From positions 1 through 64,000 of the forward strand of contig CAZKRM010000012.1 of assembly GCA_964555285.1 (NCBI GenBank): 64,000 bases of DNA, read 5' to 3'. Made by a program: the position numbers and the translations under genes. This DNA is from JBBIQV01 sp964555285 (GTDB lineage Bacteria > Nitrospirota > Nitrospiria > Nitrospirales > Nitrospiraceae). Shown piece after piece: positions 15,355-24,158 of the stretch; position 1 is the stretch's first letter, and each line of letters opens with the position of its first letter. Below the pieces are notes generated by a model. It was not told the DNA's origin. It saw nothing but the letters and a program-made list of their open reading frames with translations, and did no database searches.

Positions 15355-16296
15355 TTAGGACGCGGTCGTCCCGACTTTCAGTCGAGCCCGCCCACCCTTC
15401 GATCCGGAGGCGGCCGTTGCCCGCTTCAGCAACGGATGGCCCATGGCGGCACGCTCTTCGGTGTAACGCTCTGCGCATTGCCGAGCCAGGGCGCGCACGC
15501 GGGTGATGTAGCCGGTTCGTTCCGCCACGCTGATGGCGCCACGGGCATCCAGAAGATTGAAGAGATGCGAAGACTTGATGCAGTACTCGTAGGCCGGGAG
15601 CGTGAGCCGTTTCTCGGTACTCGCCAGCAGTCGCTTGCATTCGGCCTCGAAGGCCTGGAAGGTTGCGCTCAGCATGGCCACATCGCTCTCTTCAAAGTTG
15701 TAGCGGGAGAACTGCACTTCGGTCTCGTGGTGAATGTCGCCGTACTTGATGGAGTCGGTCCAGGCCAGATCGAAGACATTGTTTACTTGTTGCAGATACA
15801 TCGCAATCCGCTCCGTGCCGTAGGTGATCTCGACCGTAATCGGATTGAGTTCGATGCCGCCGATCTCCTGAAAGTACGTGAACTGGGTGATCTCCATCCC
15901 ATCGAGCCGCACTTCCCAGCCGAGGCCCCAGGCCCCCAGCGTCGGTGATTCCCAATCGTCTTGAATGAACCGGATGTCGTGTTGTTTGGGATTGATCCCC
16001 AAGCGCGCCAAACTCTCAAGATAGAGTTCTTGAATGTTGTCCGGCGACGGTTTCAGCACCACTTGGTACTGATAGTAATGTTGCAGGCGGTTGGGGTTTT
16101 CTCCATAGCGGCCATCCGTCGGACGACGACAGGGCTGCGGATAGGCTGCGCGCCAGGGTTCCGGCCCCAAGGCCCGTAAGAAGGTGGCGGGATGGAAGGT
16201 ACCGGCCCCCATTTCGAGGTCGTAGGGCTGGTGGATGACACAGCCTCGATCAGCCCAATAACGGTGGAGTGAGAGAATAAGATCCTGGAAGGTCAC
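15355..16296 (-). CDS. glyQ: Glycyl-tRNA synthetase alpha subunit
   Basis: A 313-residue catalytic subunit that activates glycine. The start is GTG 16294-16296, giving VTFQDLILSLHRYWADRGCV, which matches the family N-terminus; an upstream ATG in frame would add 44 non-conserved residues. Class II synthetase landmarks include QPYDLEMGAGTFHPATFLRA, PCRRPTDGRYGENPNR, YQYQVVLKPSPDN, GINPKQHDIRFIQDDWESPT, GAWGLGWEVRLDGMEITQFT and FQEIGGIELNPITVEITYG. A short basic tail (KGGRARLKVG) is extra. It precedes glyS. Confidence 0.95.
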   Translation of the reverse strand: MTFQDLILSLHRYWADRGCVIHQPYDLEMGAGTFHPATFLRALGPEPWRAAYPQPCRRPTDGRYGENPNRLQHYYQYQVVLKPSPDNIQELYLESLARLGINPKQHDIRFIQDDWESPTLGAWGLGWEVRLDGMEITQFTYFQEIGGIELNPITVEITYGTERIAMYLQQVNNVFDLAWTDSIKYGDIHHETEVQFSRYNFEESDVAMLSATFQAFEAECKRLLASTEKRLTLPAYEYCIKSSHLFNLLDARGAISVAERTGYITRVRALARQCAERYTEERAAMGHPLLKRATAASGSKGGRARLKVGTTAS

Positions 16297-16527
16297 GGGC
16301 GATCCACGGGTTGTGGGAGAGTTCAGACGCGACGAATTTTCGTATCCCAAAACGAGTCGCCAAGCTAACAAGAAATCTCCGAGAGTGTCAAGCAACATTC
16401 CCTCTCCGATCAAAGAGTTGCACACCATCTGTGGCTACTCAGTTGAAAGGAGGATGGAAGGAAAATCTGTGTCCCGGAAATGTCGCTTGACCTGTTGAAG
16501 CGGTTGGCCTATTGTCAGTAAACTTGA

Positions 16528-16540
16528 TTAACTCAGTTGA
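16528..16540 (+). promoter_or_regulatory. Candidate Rrf2 operator
   Basis: TTAACT-C-AGTTGA is a palindrome with one mismatch, 21 bp before the Rrf2-family start codon, in an AT-rich stretch unlike its surroundings. Rrf2 regulators usually bind such dyads and repress their own genes. The site is inferred by position and symmetry only. Confidence 0.35.
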
Positions 16541-16561
16541 GATAGCGCCCCGCATCAATTC

Positions 16562-17002
16562 ATGAAATTATCGAAGAAAAGCGAGTACGGACTTCGCGCG
16601 CTCCTCGAACTCACTGCTGCTTATGACCAAACAGTCCTGCAGCGGCACGAGATTGCTAAGCGACAACATATTCCCATCGAGTTCCTGGAGCAAATTCTCC
16701 TGGCTCTCAAACGCGCAGGGTTACTCGCGAGCCGCCGTGGCATGAAAGGCGGCTATACCCTGATCAAGTCGCCGGATGAAATCACCTTAGGCCAGGTGAT
16801 CCGCATCTTGGATGGGCCGCTCGCTCCCATTTCCTGCGTGAGTAAAACAGCCTATCAAAAGTGCAGCAACTGCCCTTATGCGACGAAAGCATACTGCCCG
16901 CTGCAAGATGCGATGGGTGAAGTCCGCAACGCGATCGCAGGAATCCTCGATCACTATACATTGAGGGATTTTGCGCAAGGGGCGAGAAAGGAACCACGCT
17001 GA
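16562..17002 (+). CDS. Rrf2-family transcriptional regulator
   Basis: A 146-residue DNA-binding protein. Residues 1-65 form the Rrf2 winged helix: MKLSKKSEYGLRALLELTAA, HEIAKRQHIPIEFLEQILLA and LASRRGMKGGYTLIKSPDEI. The region 90-120 holds four cysteines (ISCVSKTAYQKCSNCPYATK then AYCPL), arranged C-x9-C-x2-C-x7-C, more than the three of IscR, and likely ligands for an iron-sulphur cluster. It could therefore report Fe-S, cysteine or redox status; the target genes are not shown. It precedes a DUF2061 membrane protein by 87 bp and has a candidate operator at 16528-16540. Confidence 0.9.
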   Translation: MKLSKKSEYGLRALLELTAAYDQTVLQRHEIAKRQHIPIEFLEQILLALKRAGLLASRRGMKGGYTLIKSPDEITLGQVIRILDGPLAPISCVSKTAYQKCSNCPYATKAYCPLQDAMGEVRNAIAGILDHYTLRDFAQGARKEPR

Positions 17003-17089
17003 TATTCTGCGCGTCACCCCTTAATCTGCACGAAGCCCAAAGATAATCTGACTGGACTTACACGTAGCCTCTAAACGGGAGTGTGCCTC

Positions 17090-17332
17090 ATGAGTACGGA
17101 CGTGGTCGGGAGAGAATCTCACATCCGGAGCGTGGTCAAAGGGATCAGTTGGAGAGCCGTAGGTACCGTTGATACCATGATCATTAGCTACATCATCACG
17201 GGGAGCATTAAGTACGCTGCCTTTATCGGATCAACCGAGGCCCTCACCAAGGTCTTCCTCTACTGGGCCCACGAACGGGTGTGGCATAACGTTCGTTGGG
17301 GACGTGTTATCCCCAGCGTGAGCTCTCCCTAG
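17090..17332 (+). CDS. DUF2061 membrane protein
   Basis: An 80-residue inner-membrane protein with DUF2061. Landmarks are SVVKGISWRAVGTVDTMIIS, YIITGSIKYAAFIGSTEALT and KVFLYWAHERVWHNVRWGR; the second half forms one or two short spans. DUF2061 proteins are small and often found next to sulphur or cysteine metabolism genes, which would fit the cysteine-rich Rrf2 regulator upstream; function is unknown. The start ATG 17090 follows GGGAGTG; a GTG nine bases upstream is less likely. Confidence 0.85.
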   Translation: MSTDVVGRESHIRSVVKGISWRAVGTVDTMIISYIITGSIKYAAFIGSTEALTKVFLYWAHERVWHNVRWGRVIPSVSSP

Positions 17333-18136
17333 GCTTTACAGCCAGACGACTCGCGTCTTCCTCAAGTGCTCCCCTCAATCTGCGCTCCATACACATGCGT
17401 CATACGTGTGGTGAGCTGTGGCGCCCTGTTATACAGTTCATTCTGAAGGTCGATCGTGACACCATCCACCGTTGAGCCCTCATCCTCTTCTGCCCACCCA
17501 TCACTGGGCGGTGGCTTCAAGATTCAACATCGAGCTGCATGAGGAACGCCTCATCAATGACTGTAGGGCATACCCTACAAGGCCAACCTCGTTATAGATC
17601 AACAGGATGATGCCACGGTCTAGCAGGAGCCCGAAGGGTTCTCCCTCCACTGCATCGTGAGTCGCACATCTCGAAGTCTGAAGAACGCTCAGAATTCCTA
17701 GTACTTTTCAACTTTGACCTGTTCGGCATCCCTCTTGCTGAGTCTTAGTTTGGCCAATCTGGCTAGGAAGGTTCTTATGACACTCTTCGTTGGGCTGATC
17801 ACTTTGGCGGTCGCACTGAGCCTTGGCTCTAGGACGGTCTCCTTTGCAAACATTGCCGTTCCTTCCAGGCTGGACGAGACCGATTAAACTGAGCGGCTGG
17901 ATAAGACGGTTCAGGTCGCCAAGTATTAGTCCTCTGTTCAGGTCGAAGGAGGCAATGCTGAGAGTATCCATGCTTGCGGCGGCATGCCACGCACAAGACG
18001 CCAGGCGGTCCGACCGCCCACCCGCGAACCAAGATCGTGCGCCATCGGAAAGAACTCGCCGCGATCGCAGGGCAACTGACGGCTAAGGCCCGGTAGTGTT
18101 TTCACGCCGCGCCGCTGAGTTCCCCTGTGACCAACG
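17333..18136. other. Long intergenic stretch, possibly decayed small genes
   Basis: No standard gene is supported in these 800 bases apart from the short frame at 17777-17887. Downstream of it, a frame from ATG 17955 (behind AGGAGG, very tight spacing) reads MLRVSMLAAA, and if one base is skipped at about 17985 it continues THKTPGGPTAHPRTK...RHRKELAAIAGQLTAKAR to TAG 18094-18096, just before a strong terminator. This would be a secreted basic peptide with a frameshift, but the evidence is thin. GTAGGGC-AT-ACCCTAC near 17561-17577 is a small palindrome. Confidence 0.3.
17777..17887 (+). CDS. Possible 36-residue secreted peptide
   Basis: ATG 17777 follows AGGAAGG with 6 bases of spacing. The 36 residues begin MTLFVGLITLAVALSLGSR, a signal-peptide-like hydrophobic start, then VSFANIAVPSRLDETD and TAA. 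There is no homology known to me. A good ribosome-binding site and a signal-like start are the only support, and the terminator at 18137 shows that a rightward transcript ends nearby. Confidence 0.3.
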   Translation: MTLFVGLITLAVALSLGSRTVSFANIAVPSRLDETD

Positions 18137-18178
18137 GGGCACGAGGCCTGCCTCCACTGGGTCTCGTGCCCTTTCTTT
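18137..18178 (+). terminator. Rho-independent terminator
   Basis: GGGCACGAG (18137-18145) pairs perfectly with CTCGTGCCC (18163-18171) and is followed by TTTCTTT. It ends rightward transcription before the antiporter gene, implying that something in 17777-18096 is transcribed. Confidence 0.75.
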
Positions 18179-18311
18179 ATCAGCCCCCCTCATCCGACCG
18201 CAGCGCATAGATCGCAATCCCGATTACACCGTTCACGCCACGTGAATTGCCTCCCATCGCTCCGATGATCGGGCTATACTACGCCCACGTACGTGGTCTC
18301 ATTGGAGGAAG

Positions 18312-19481
18312 ATGGAATTCACCTCGTTCCTATCAAGTCTGCTCACGATCTACGTTGCCGCACGCCTGTGTGGCGAACTCGCGGCTCGCGCGGGGCAGTC
18401 GCCGGTCCTGGGAGAATTACTGGCCGGTGTGTTGGTCGGGAGCAGCGGGTTCGGATGGGTGGAGCAGACCGAGGTACTGAAACTGCTCAGCGAGATCGGC
18501 GTGTTACTGCTGCTCTTCGAAGTGGGGCTCGAGTCGGATCTCGCTTCATTTCTTAGGGTCGGTGGCTCGGCCATCTTGGTGGCCATCATCGGAATCGTGA
18601 CGCCGTTCCTCATGGGATATGGAGTCGCGATAGGACTGCACAGATCCCCATTGCAGGCGCTGTTTATCGGCGCAACCCTGACAGCGACCAGTGTGGCCAT
18701 CACGGCCCGAGTCCTCCGTGACATGGGCCGGCTCAACTCGACGGTGGGGCACATCATACTCGGGGCGGCGGTCTTGGATGACATTCTGGGGCTCGTGATC
18801 CTGGCCGGTCTGCTCGGATTCGCGGAATCAGGGGCTGTCTCGTGGGGGACGATTGGTTGGCCGGCAGGTATGTCTGTGGCGTTGCTGGGTGTCGCGCTCC
18901 TGGCCGGTGTCCGCTCATCCTCGATCTTGACCAGAATCCTGCATGCCATGAAAACGCGAGGCAGCCTCGTGATCGCCGCCACCAGCTTTGCACTGCTGTT
19001 CGCCTATCTTGCAAGTCGGTTGAGTGTGGCCCCTTTGGTCGGCGCGTTCGCCGCCGGCCTCATTCTGGCGCGCACAGAGCATCAAGCCCATATCACAGAG
19101 CAGATCAAACCGGTGGTGGATCTGTTCTCGCCAATATTTTTTGTCATGGTCGGCGTCGCAGTTCGGGCGTCTACCCTGAACCCGCTCGATCCACAGAGTC
19201 GGTCGACCTTGCTGCTTGTTGGAGGACTCACGCTCGCGGCGATCATCGGGAAGATGGTGTCGGGATGGGGCGTTCTGGGCCGGCGAGTCAACCGATGGGC
19301 GGTGGGCATGGGGATGGTGCCGCGAGGCGAGGTGGGATTGATCTTTGCGAGTATTGGATTGTCGTCTCACATCCTTGGTGCAGAGGATTATACGGCGGTG
19401 CTCATGGTCGTGACCGTGACGACCCTGCTGGCTCCCCTGTTGCTCAAGTTTGTCATCGGGAGAACCGAGGAGATGAGCTAA
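18312..19481 (+). CDS. Cation:proton antiporter, CPA2 (Kef/NapA) type
   Basis: A 389-residue inner-membrane protein with about 12 spans, lacking the cytosolic TrkA-N domain of full Kef proteins. Family landmarks are GQSPVLGELLAGVLVGSSG, EIGVLLLLFEVGLESDL, GATLTATSVAITARVL, LGAAVLDDILGLVILA with the paired aspartates of the ion site, FAAGLILARTEHQ and GMVPRGEVGLIFASIGL near the end. It exchanges Na+ or K+ for H+ and serves pH or salt balance. The start ATG follows TGGAGGAAG. It is followed by transketolase in the same direction after 160 bp and probably has its own transcript. Confidence 0.9.
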   Translation: MEFTSFLSSLLTIYVAARLCGELAARAGQSPVLGELLAGVLVGSSGFGWVEQTEVLKLLSEIGVLLLLFEVGLESDLASFLRVGGSAILVAIIGIVTPFLMGYGVAIGLHRSPLQALFIGATLTATSVAITARVLRDMGRLNSTVGHIILGAAVLDDILGLVILAGLLGFAESGAVSWGTIGWPAGMSVALLGVALLAGVRSSSILTRILHAMKTRGSLVIAATSFALLFAYLASRLSVAPLVGAFAAGLILARTEHQAHITEQIKPVVDLFSPIFFVMVGVAVRASTLNPLDPQSRSTLLLVGGLTLAAIIGKMVSGWGVLGRRVNRWAVGMGMVPRGEVGLIFASIGLSSHILGAEDYTAVLMVVTVTTLLAPLLLKFVIGRTEEMS

Positions 19482-19642
19482 AGATTCAGCATGTTCGATG
19501 CGAAGGTTGCACAGGTCGGAGCAGTGATACGCGGTTCATTGACTCCCCCTGATTCGTTTTGGTAGCTTCTGAGCGCTTTCCCGTCAGCGAATCGCACATA
19601 GTTTTCCCTGCCACGAAGGCTGAGCATCTGAAAGGAGACGAT

Positions 19643-21508
19643 ATGGGTTCACCGGTAGCCACCCCCGAATTGGTCGCGATGCTGCACAATAAGGCGACAA
19701 TCCTCCGCATCGAGAGCGTCCGATCGACATCGGAAGCCGGGAGCGGCCATCCGTCGAGCTGTTGCTCCGCGGCAGACATTGTGGCGACGCTCTTCTTCTC
19801 CGTGATGCGCTACGATCCGAAGAATCCGAAAGCGCCGAATCACGATCGGTTTGTCTTGTCGAAAGGCCACGCGGCGCCGTTGCTCTATGCGGCCTGGGCG
19901 GAGGCCGGTTTGTTTCCCAAGGCCGACTTGCTCAAGCTGCGGACGCTCACGTCGGACCTCGAAGGTCATCCGACGCCGCGTCTTCCCTTCGTCGATATGG
20001 CAACCGGGTCGCTCGGCCAGGGTTTGCCCGCCGGGGTGGGGATGGCGCTGAATGCAAAGTCTGTCGACAAGACGGACTATCGCACCTATGTCTTGATGGG
20101 CGATGGCGAGTCTGTCGAAGGCTCGGTGTGGGAGGCCGCAGAAGTCGCGCGCCATCATGGATTGGATAATCTCTGCGCCGTCGTCGATGTGAATCGCCTG
20201 GGGCAAAGCGATCCGACGATGCTGCAACACGATATGGAGGCCTATCGGTCACGCTGGGCCGGGTTCGGCTGGCATGCGATTGTGGTGGACGGCCATGACC
20301 TGACGGCCTTGGTGGGGGCGTTTGACGAAGCAGCGCGTACCAAAGGGAAACCGTCGGTGCTGCTGGCAAAAACGTTTAAGGGACGCGGCATTTCCTTCGT
20401 AGAAGACCATCCCGACTGGCACGGCAAAGCCCTGAAGAAGGGGGAGGAAAGCCAGAAAGCCATCGACGAGTTGACGAAGCAGCTCACACCGGACGGCGCA
20501 CAGCCCCAGATCAAGCAACCCTCAGCCTTTGCCGCTGGTACCAAGCCGACCGGAGCGATGGCCACGCCGGCATACAAACCCACGGATTCTGTCGCGACGC
20601 GCGAGGCGTTTGGCGCGGCGTTGGTCGCATTGGGCGATGCCAACCCCTCCGTGGTTGGGTTGGATGCGGACGTCAAAAACTCGACCTACACGGACAAGTT
20701 TGGGAAGAAGTTCCCCGACCGGTTTTTTGAGAATTTTATCGCCGAGCAGAACATGGTCGGTGCCGCGGTCGGGCTGGCGGCATGCGGCAAGATTCCGTTC
20801 GTCGCGACCTTTGCGTGTTTCTTGAGCAGGGCATACGATTTCATCCGCATGGCGGCGATTAGTCAATCCAATATCAAGCTGGTCGGGACTCACGTGGGGG
20901 TCAGCATCGGCGAAGACGGGCCGTCGCAGATGGGACTGGAAGACATCGCGATGATGGCGGCTCAGCCCGGTGTCGTGGTCCTCTACCCATCCGATGCGGT
21001 CTGCACCTATAAACTGGTGGAAGCAGCGGCCGCCCATCGTGGCATGGTGTACATCCGTGCAGGCCGCCCCAAGTCGCCGATTCTGTATGGAAACGACGAA
21101 CAATTTCACATCGGTGGTTGTAAGGTTGTGCGGCAGAGTCTGTCCGATGTACTGACCATCGTGGCTGCGGGGGTCACGTTATTCGAAGCCCTCAAGGCCC
21201 ATGATCAGCTCAAAACTGCCGGCATTGCCACGCGCGTCATCGATCTCTACAGCGTGGCACCGATCGACAAAGCGACGTTGACGGAGAGCGCCCGGGCAAC
21301 CCAGGGCCGCATCCTCACGGTGGAAGATCATTATGCGCACGGCGGCATCGGCGACGCGGTGCTTGGAGCGTTGGGCGCCGAAGGAATTCGCGTCCATAAG
21401 CTGGCGGTTCGCGAGATTCCCCACAGCGGCAAACCAGATGAGCTCGTTGACCATTTTGGCATCGGGGCGAGGTCCATTGTCGAAACAGCCAAACAAATCG
21501 TCAACTAG
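19643..21508 (+). CDS. tkt: Transketolase (single-chain, about 620 residues)
   Basis: A 621-residue thiamine-diphosphate enzyme that transfers two-carbon ketol units in the pentose phosphate pathway. The start ATG 19643 follows AAAGGAGA with good spacing; an upstream in-frame ATG would add 28 residues. Landmarks are EAGSGHPSSCCSAADIVATL, RFVLSKGHAAPLLYAAWAEA, the TPP motif GDGESVEGSVWEAAEVARHH...VVDVNRLGQ, NFIAEQNMVGAAVGLAACGK and LTVEDHYAHGGIGDAVL. The length and motif spacing are like the animal/archaeal type rather than the longer E. coli TktA. The gene end overlaps the likely start of the Crp/Fnr gene. Confidence 0.95.
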   Translation: MGSPVATPELVAMLHNKATILRIESVRSTSEAGSGHPSSCCSAADIVATLFFSVMRYDPKNPKAPNHDRFVLSKGHAAPLLYAAWAEAGLFPKADLLKLRTLTSDLEGHPTPRLPFVDMATGSLGQGLPAGVGMALNAKSVDKTDYRTYVLMGDGESVEGSVWEAAEVARHHGLDNLCAVVDVNRLGQSDPTMLQHDMEAYRSRWAGFGWHAIVVDGHDLTALVGAFDEAARTKGKPSVLLAKTFKGRGISFVEDHPDWHGKALKKGEESQKAIDELTKQLTPDGAQPQIKQPSAFAAGTKPTGAMATPAYKPTDSVATREAFGAALVALGDANPSVVGLDADVKNSTYTDKFGKKFPDRFFENFIAEQNMVGAAVGLAACGKIPFVATFACFLSRAYDFIRMAAISQSNIKLVGTHVGVSIGEDGPSQMGLEDIAMMAAQPGVVVLYPSDAVCTYKLVEAAAAHRGMVYIRAGRPKSPILYGNDEQFHIGGCKVVRQSLSDVLTIVAAGVTLFEALKAHDQLKTAGIATRVIDLYSVAPIDKATLTESARATQGRILTVEDHYAHGGIGDAVLGALGAEGIRVHKLAVREIPHSGKPDELVDHFGIGARSIVETAKQIVN

Positions 21509-22205
21509 TCAGGTCGTTGCGAACCCGCCTGATCTTCTCAAGCAGATTCCCCTGTTCAACTTTCTCCGAGGGCAGGATCGCCAGGCAATGTTGCGCGAGC
21601 TCACTGAAGTCCGTTACGGCAGGGGCGAGTACATTTTTCGAGAAGGCGATCCGACGGAATACTTTCACATCGTCAAGGAAGGCGCGGTGAAGTGTGTCAA
21701 ATCCTCAGCGGATGGGAAAGAGTGTACGCTCAAGATGCTCATGCCGGGGGACCTGTTCTGTTGCGACGCCGCTGCGTTCGACGGCACCTGTCATCCCGGC
21801 ACTGCCCAGCCGATGGGGGATGTCAGCGTTCTCCGGATGAGCAAGAAAGCCTACTTCGAGATGCTCCGCCGAAATCCTGACGCCGCAATCGAGGTGATTA
21901 AGTATCTTGGAAATCGGTTAAATGAGGTCCAGGAAAAAGCGAAAGTTCTAGCTTTGGATCGTGCGGATCAACGGCTCGCCTCTCTGCTGGTCGACCTGGT
22001 TGCGCGCAGTGGGGTGAAGGATCTCCATGGGATTCGCCTTGCCGTGCGTCTGACGCGACAGGACATGGCCAACATGGTCGGCGTCACCACTGAGACCGCG
22101 ATTCGTATCATGGCTCGGTTCAAGCGGGAGCGACTCGTCGCTGGGATTGCCAACAGGCTCGTCATCAAGGACCTTCCTCGCCTCAAACAGCTCGCCTCGC
22201 TGTAA
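21438..22205 (+). CDS. Crp/Fnr-family transcriptional regulator
   Basis: A protein of about 242-255 residues. The cyclic-nucleotide-binding fold spans IPLFNFLRGQDRQAMLRELT, GEYIFREGDPTEYFHIVKEG and LKMLMPGDLFCCDAAAFDG; the C-terminal HTH is VRLTRQDMANMVGVTTETAI followed by RIMARFKRERLV. Five cysteines occur in or near the sensor part, including FCCDAAAFDGTCH, so a metal cluster or redox control is possible but the FNR four-cysteine N-terminal motif is absent. The start is uncertain: ATG 21438 lies inside the transketolase gene and has a poor ribosome-binding site; TTG 21477 has GCGAGG before it. Position directly before nirK suggests it controls nirK. Confidence 0.85.
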   Translation: MSSLTILASGRGPLSKQPNKSSTSQVVANPPDLLKQIPLFNFLRGQDRQAMLRELTEVRYGRGEYIFREGDPTEYFHIVKEGAVKCVKSSADGKECTLKMLMPGDLFCCDAAAFDGTCHPGTAQPMGDVSVLRMSKKAYFEMLRRNPDAAIEVIKYLGNRLNEVQEKAKVLALDRADQRLASLLVDLVARSGVKDLHGIRLAVRLTRQDMANMVGVTTETAIRIMARFKRERLVAGIANRLVIKDLPRLKQLASL

Positions 22206-22249
22206 GCTCCGCCTGCCGGTCATCTGCAAAGGTCAAAGAAAATCCAACC

Positions 22250-22263
22250 ATGACTTTTATCAT
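22250..22263 (+). promoter_or_regulatory. Candidate Fnr/Crp-type operator before nirK
   Basis: ATGAC-TTTT-ATCAT is a near-perfect dyad that resembles the Fnr/Dnr consensus TTGAT-N4-ATCAA. It lies 125 bp before the nirK start, in the only AT-rich stretch of the gap between the Crp/Fnr gene and nirK. The assignment is inference from symmetry and context. Confidence 0.35.
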
Positions 22264-22388
22264 ATTTTTGTTGGAGCCGTTCACCTATCCTTACGCTGTT
22301 CAAGATCATCAACCCATAAGCCAATGAGCAAGCGGCAGCCTGTGTCGTACTCGCTGCCCCATCGGCACAGCATTCTAAGGAGGACGGT

Positions 22389-23369
22389 ATGGCAAAGAGG
22401 ATTGGTGTCATTGGTGAGAGCGCACGCGCACAGATGATAGCCGCCGTGACGGGAATGGTCCTGTGGGGGCTGGCAGGAGTGCCCCTTTCCGCCTGGGCCA
22501 AGACCCATGAAGTCCAGATGACAGCCGTCGAGAGCGATGTCGTGATCGACGGAAGCGGCGAGAAGTATGCGGCTTGGACATTCAACGGGCAGTTTCCCGG
22601 CCCGGTGGTTCGTGTGACGGAGGGAGATACCGTCAAGTTCACCTTGACGAACCCTGCGACCAATAAGAATCCCCATGCCATGGATTTCCATGCGGCTGAA
22701 ATCGATTTCTTGAAGAACTATCGGGCGATCAACGCCGGGGAAACCATCAGCTACACCTTCGTCGCCAAGAAGCCTGGTATCTTTTTCTACCACTGCGGCG
22801 CGCCGCCCATGATTCAACACGTGGCGCGTGGCATGTTCGGGGCGATCATGGTCGATCCGAAGAATCCTAAGGCCTGGCCGAAGGCGGATCGGGAATATGT
22901 GTTGATCCAATCCGAGTTCTTCAAGAACCCCGACGACGTGCAGGGCATGTTCGATCGGAAATTCGACAACGTGATCTTCAACGGAGGCATCTTCAAGTAC
23001 CATCCCTTCGTCACGGGCGGCGGAAAACTGGACGCGAAGCCCGGCGAACGGGTCCGCATCTATTTCGTCAATGCAGGGCCGAACGAGTTCTCCGCCTTCC
23101 ATCCGATCGGCGAAATCTGGGACAACGTCTATGAGAGCGGCAATCCTGCCAATAACCTCAAAGGCCTGCAGACCTATGTCGTGGGCCCAGGCAGTGCGGC
23201 CACATTTGATGTGGTCGTGGAATCCGCCGGCGCCTACCCTCTCGTGACACATTCCTTGACGGGCGCGTTGCGCGGAGCAATCGCGGTGTTGTTGGCCTCA
23301 CCGGATGCCAAACCTGCGCCGTTGATGCCGATGGTGCCCTGGGAAATTGCGCCAAAGCCGGCACAGTAG
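22389..23369 (+). CDS. nirK: Copper-containing nitrite reductase
   Basis: A 326-residue periplasmic two-cupredoxin enzyme that reduces nitrite to nitric oxide. A signal peptide covers about residues 1-37 (ending PLSAWA). Type 1 copper ligands are His96, Cys136, His144 and Met149 (NPHAMDFHAA; FYHCGAPPMIQHVARGM); type 2 ligands are His101, His135 and His288 (LVTHSLTGALRG). The catalytic Asp99 and His238 (FSAFHPIGE) are present, so all known active-site residues are intact. The start ATG follows AAGGAGG. The gene follows a Crp/Fnr regulator and ends in a strong hairpin. In nitrite oxidisers NirK is common and its role is debated. Confidence 0.9.
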   Translation: MAKRIGVIGESARAQMIAAVTGMVLWGLAGVPLSAWAKTHEVQMTAVESDVVIDGSGEKYAAWTFNGQFPGPVVRVTEGDTVKFTLTNPATNKNPHAMDFHAAEIDFLKNYRAINAGETISYTFVAKKPGIFFYHCGAPPMIQHVARGMFGAIMVDPKNPKAWPKADREYVLIQSEFFKNPDDVQGMFDRKFDNVIFNGGIFKYHPFVTGGGKLDAKPGERVRIYFVNAGPNEFSAFHPIGEIWDNVYESGNPANNLKGLQTYVVGPGSAATFDVVVESAGAYPLVTHSLTGALRGAIAVLLASPDAKPAPLMPMVPWEIAPKPAQ

Positions 23370-23380
23370 TCTGATGGCAC

Positions 23381-23415
23381 GGTGCCGGCCGGCCGAGAGT
23401 GGGCCGGCCGGCACC
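23381..23415 (+). terminator. Strong GC hairpin after nirK
   Basis: A perfect 14-bp stem GGTGCCGGCCGGCC (23381-23394) with its complement at 23402-23415 and a 7-base loop GAGAGTG, 11 bp after the nirK stop. There is no T tract, so it is either a Rho-assisted end or an mRNA-stabilising hairpin. Confidence 0.6.
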
Positions 23416-23558
23416 ATCGCCCTCCGTAATTGCAGCAGACCAGTCCCGCTCACCCTCACATGACAGTGTATTCTCTCCCTCAGCCTCGTGGCGGGACCAT
23501 TTCTTTCACCGGGTGAGATGTCCGGAACGGCAGCAGAAGTGCCGTGCAATGGTGTTCG

Positions 23559-24158
23559 ATGCGCCCCAGGCGGTTCCTACTCTGCGCAGGGATTGTCCAC
23601 TTGCTGTTCACCACAGCAGCCATGGCGCAAGATGCGCTTGTCGAATGGTTCCCTATCCGGCCGATCAGTTTCGATGCGGTATTTCGCCAACAAACCTTCG
23701 CTCCACACGACCGTGAAATCACAGTCCAGGCAGGGGTGACAGCCCTCCGGTATGGAAACGTGGAGGTACGAGGACTCTACCGGCATTTCAGTTACCAGAC
23801 GCCCGAATTCAAGACAGATCAGAATGCGATCCTGGTGAATCCCCGCTGGAATAATTTCATCGATATCTTAGATTTTCCAAAATCCAATCCGATCAATCGA
23901 ACCATCCGGCATCTGCTGTTCGGGCCTCTGGAGGACCGAGCGATCCCCTACGTGGGGTTGCTTGGCGGTGGGGTTGTGCCGGGTCCCGGTGAAAGATGGC
24001 CCGGACATTTTATCGGTGGGCAACTCGGCGTGCGCTTTCCATTGGCGCTCGGAGTGTCCGTCGACATCGCAGTTGAATACAGCCGGTTCGGTGTAGATTT
24101 TCGCGGCGAAGCAGGTCAGGGGCAACAGTGGGTCATGACCACGGGGTTGCGATTCTGA
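23559..24158 (+). CDS. Outer-membrane beta-barrel-like protein
   Basis: A 199-residue secreted protein with a signal peptide (LLCAGIVHLLFTTAAMA). The mature part alternates polar and hydrophobic residues in strands, for example VEVRGLYRHFSYQTPEF, HFIGGQLGVRFPLALGVSVD and VDIAVEYSRFGVDF, and ends in an aromatic residue (TTGLRF), as many barrels do. No family is recognised. The start is uncertain: ATG 23559 (MRPRRFLLC) is chosen because the basic residues then precede the hydrophobic core; ATG 23544 is possible. Its end overlaps the next gene by 31 bp. Confidence 0.65.
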   Translation: MRPRRFLLCAGIVHLLFTTAAMAQDALVEWFPIRPISFDAVFRQQTFAPHDREITVQAGVTALRYGNVEVRGLYRHFSYQTPEFKTDQNAILVNPRWNNFIDILDFPKSNPINRTIRHLLFGPLEDRAIPYVGLLGGGVVPGPGERWPGHFIGGQLGVRFPLALGVSVDIAVEYSRFGVDFRGEAGQGQQWVMTTGLRF

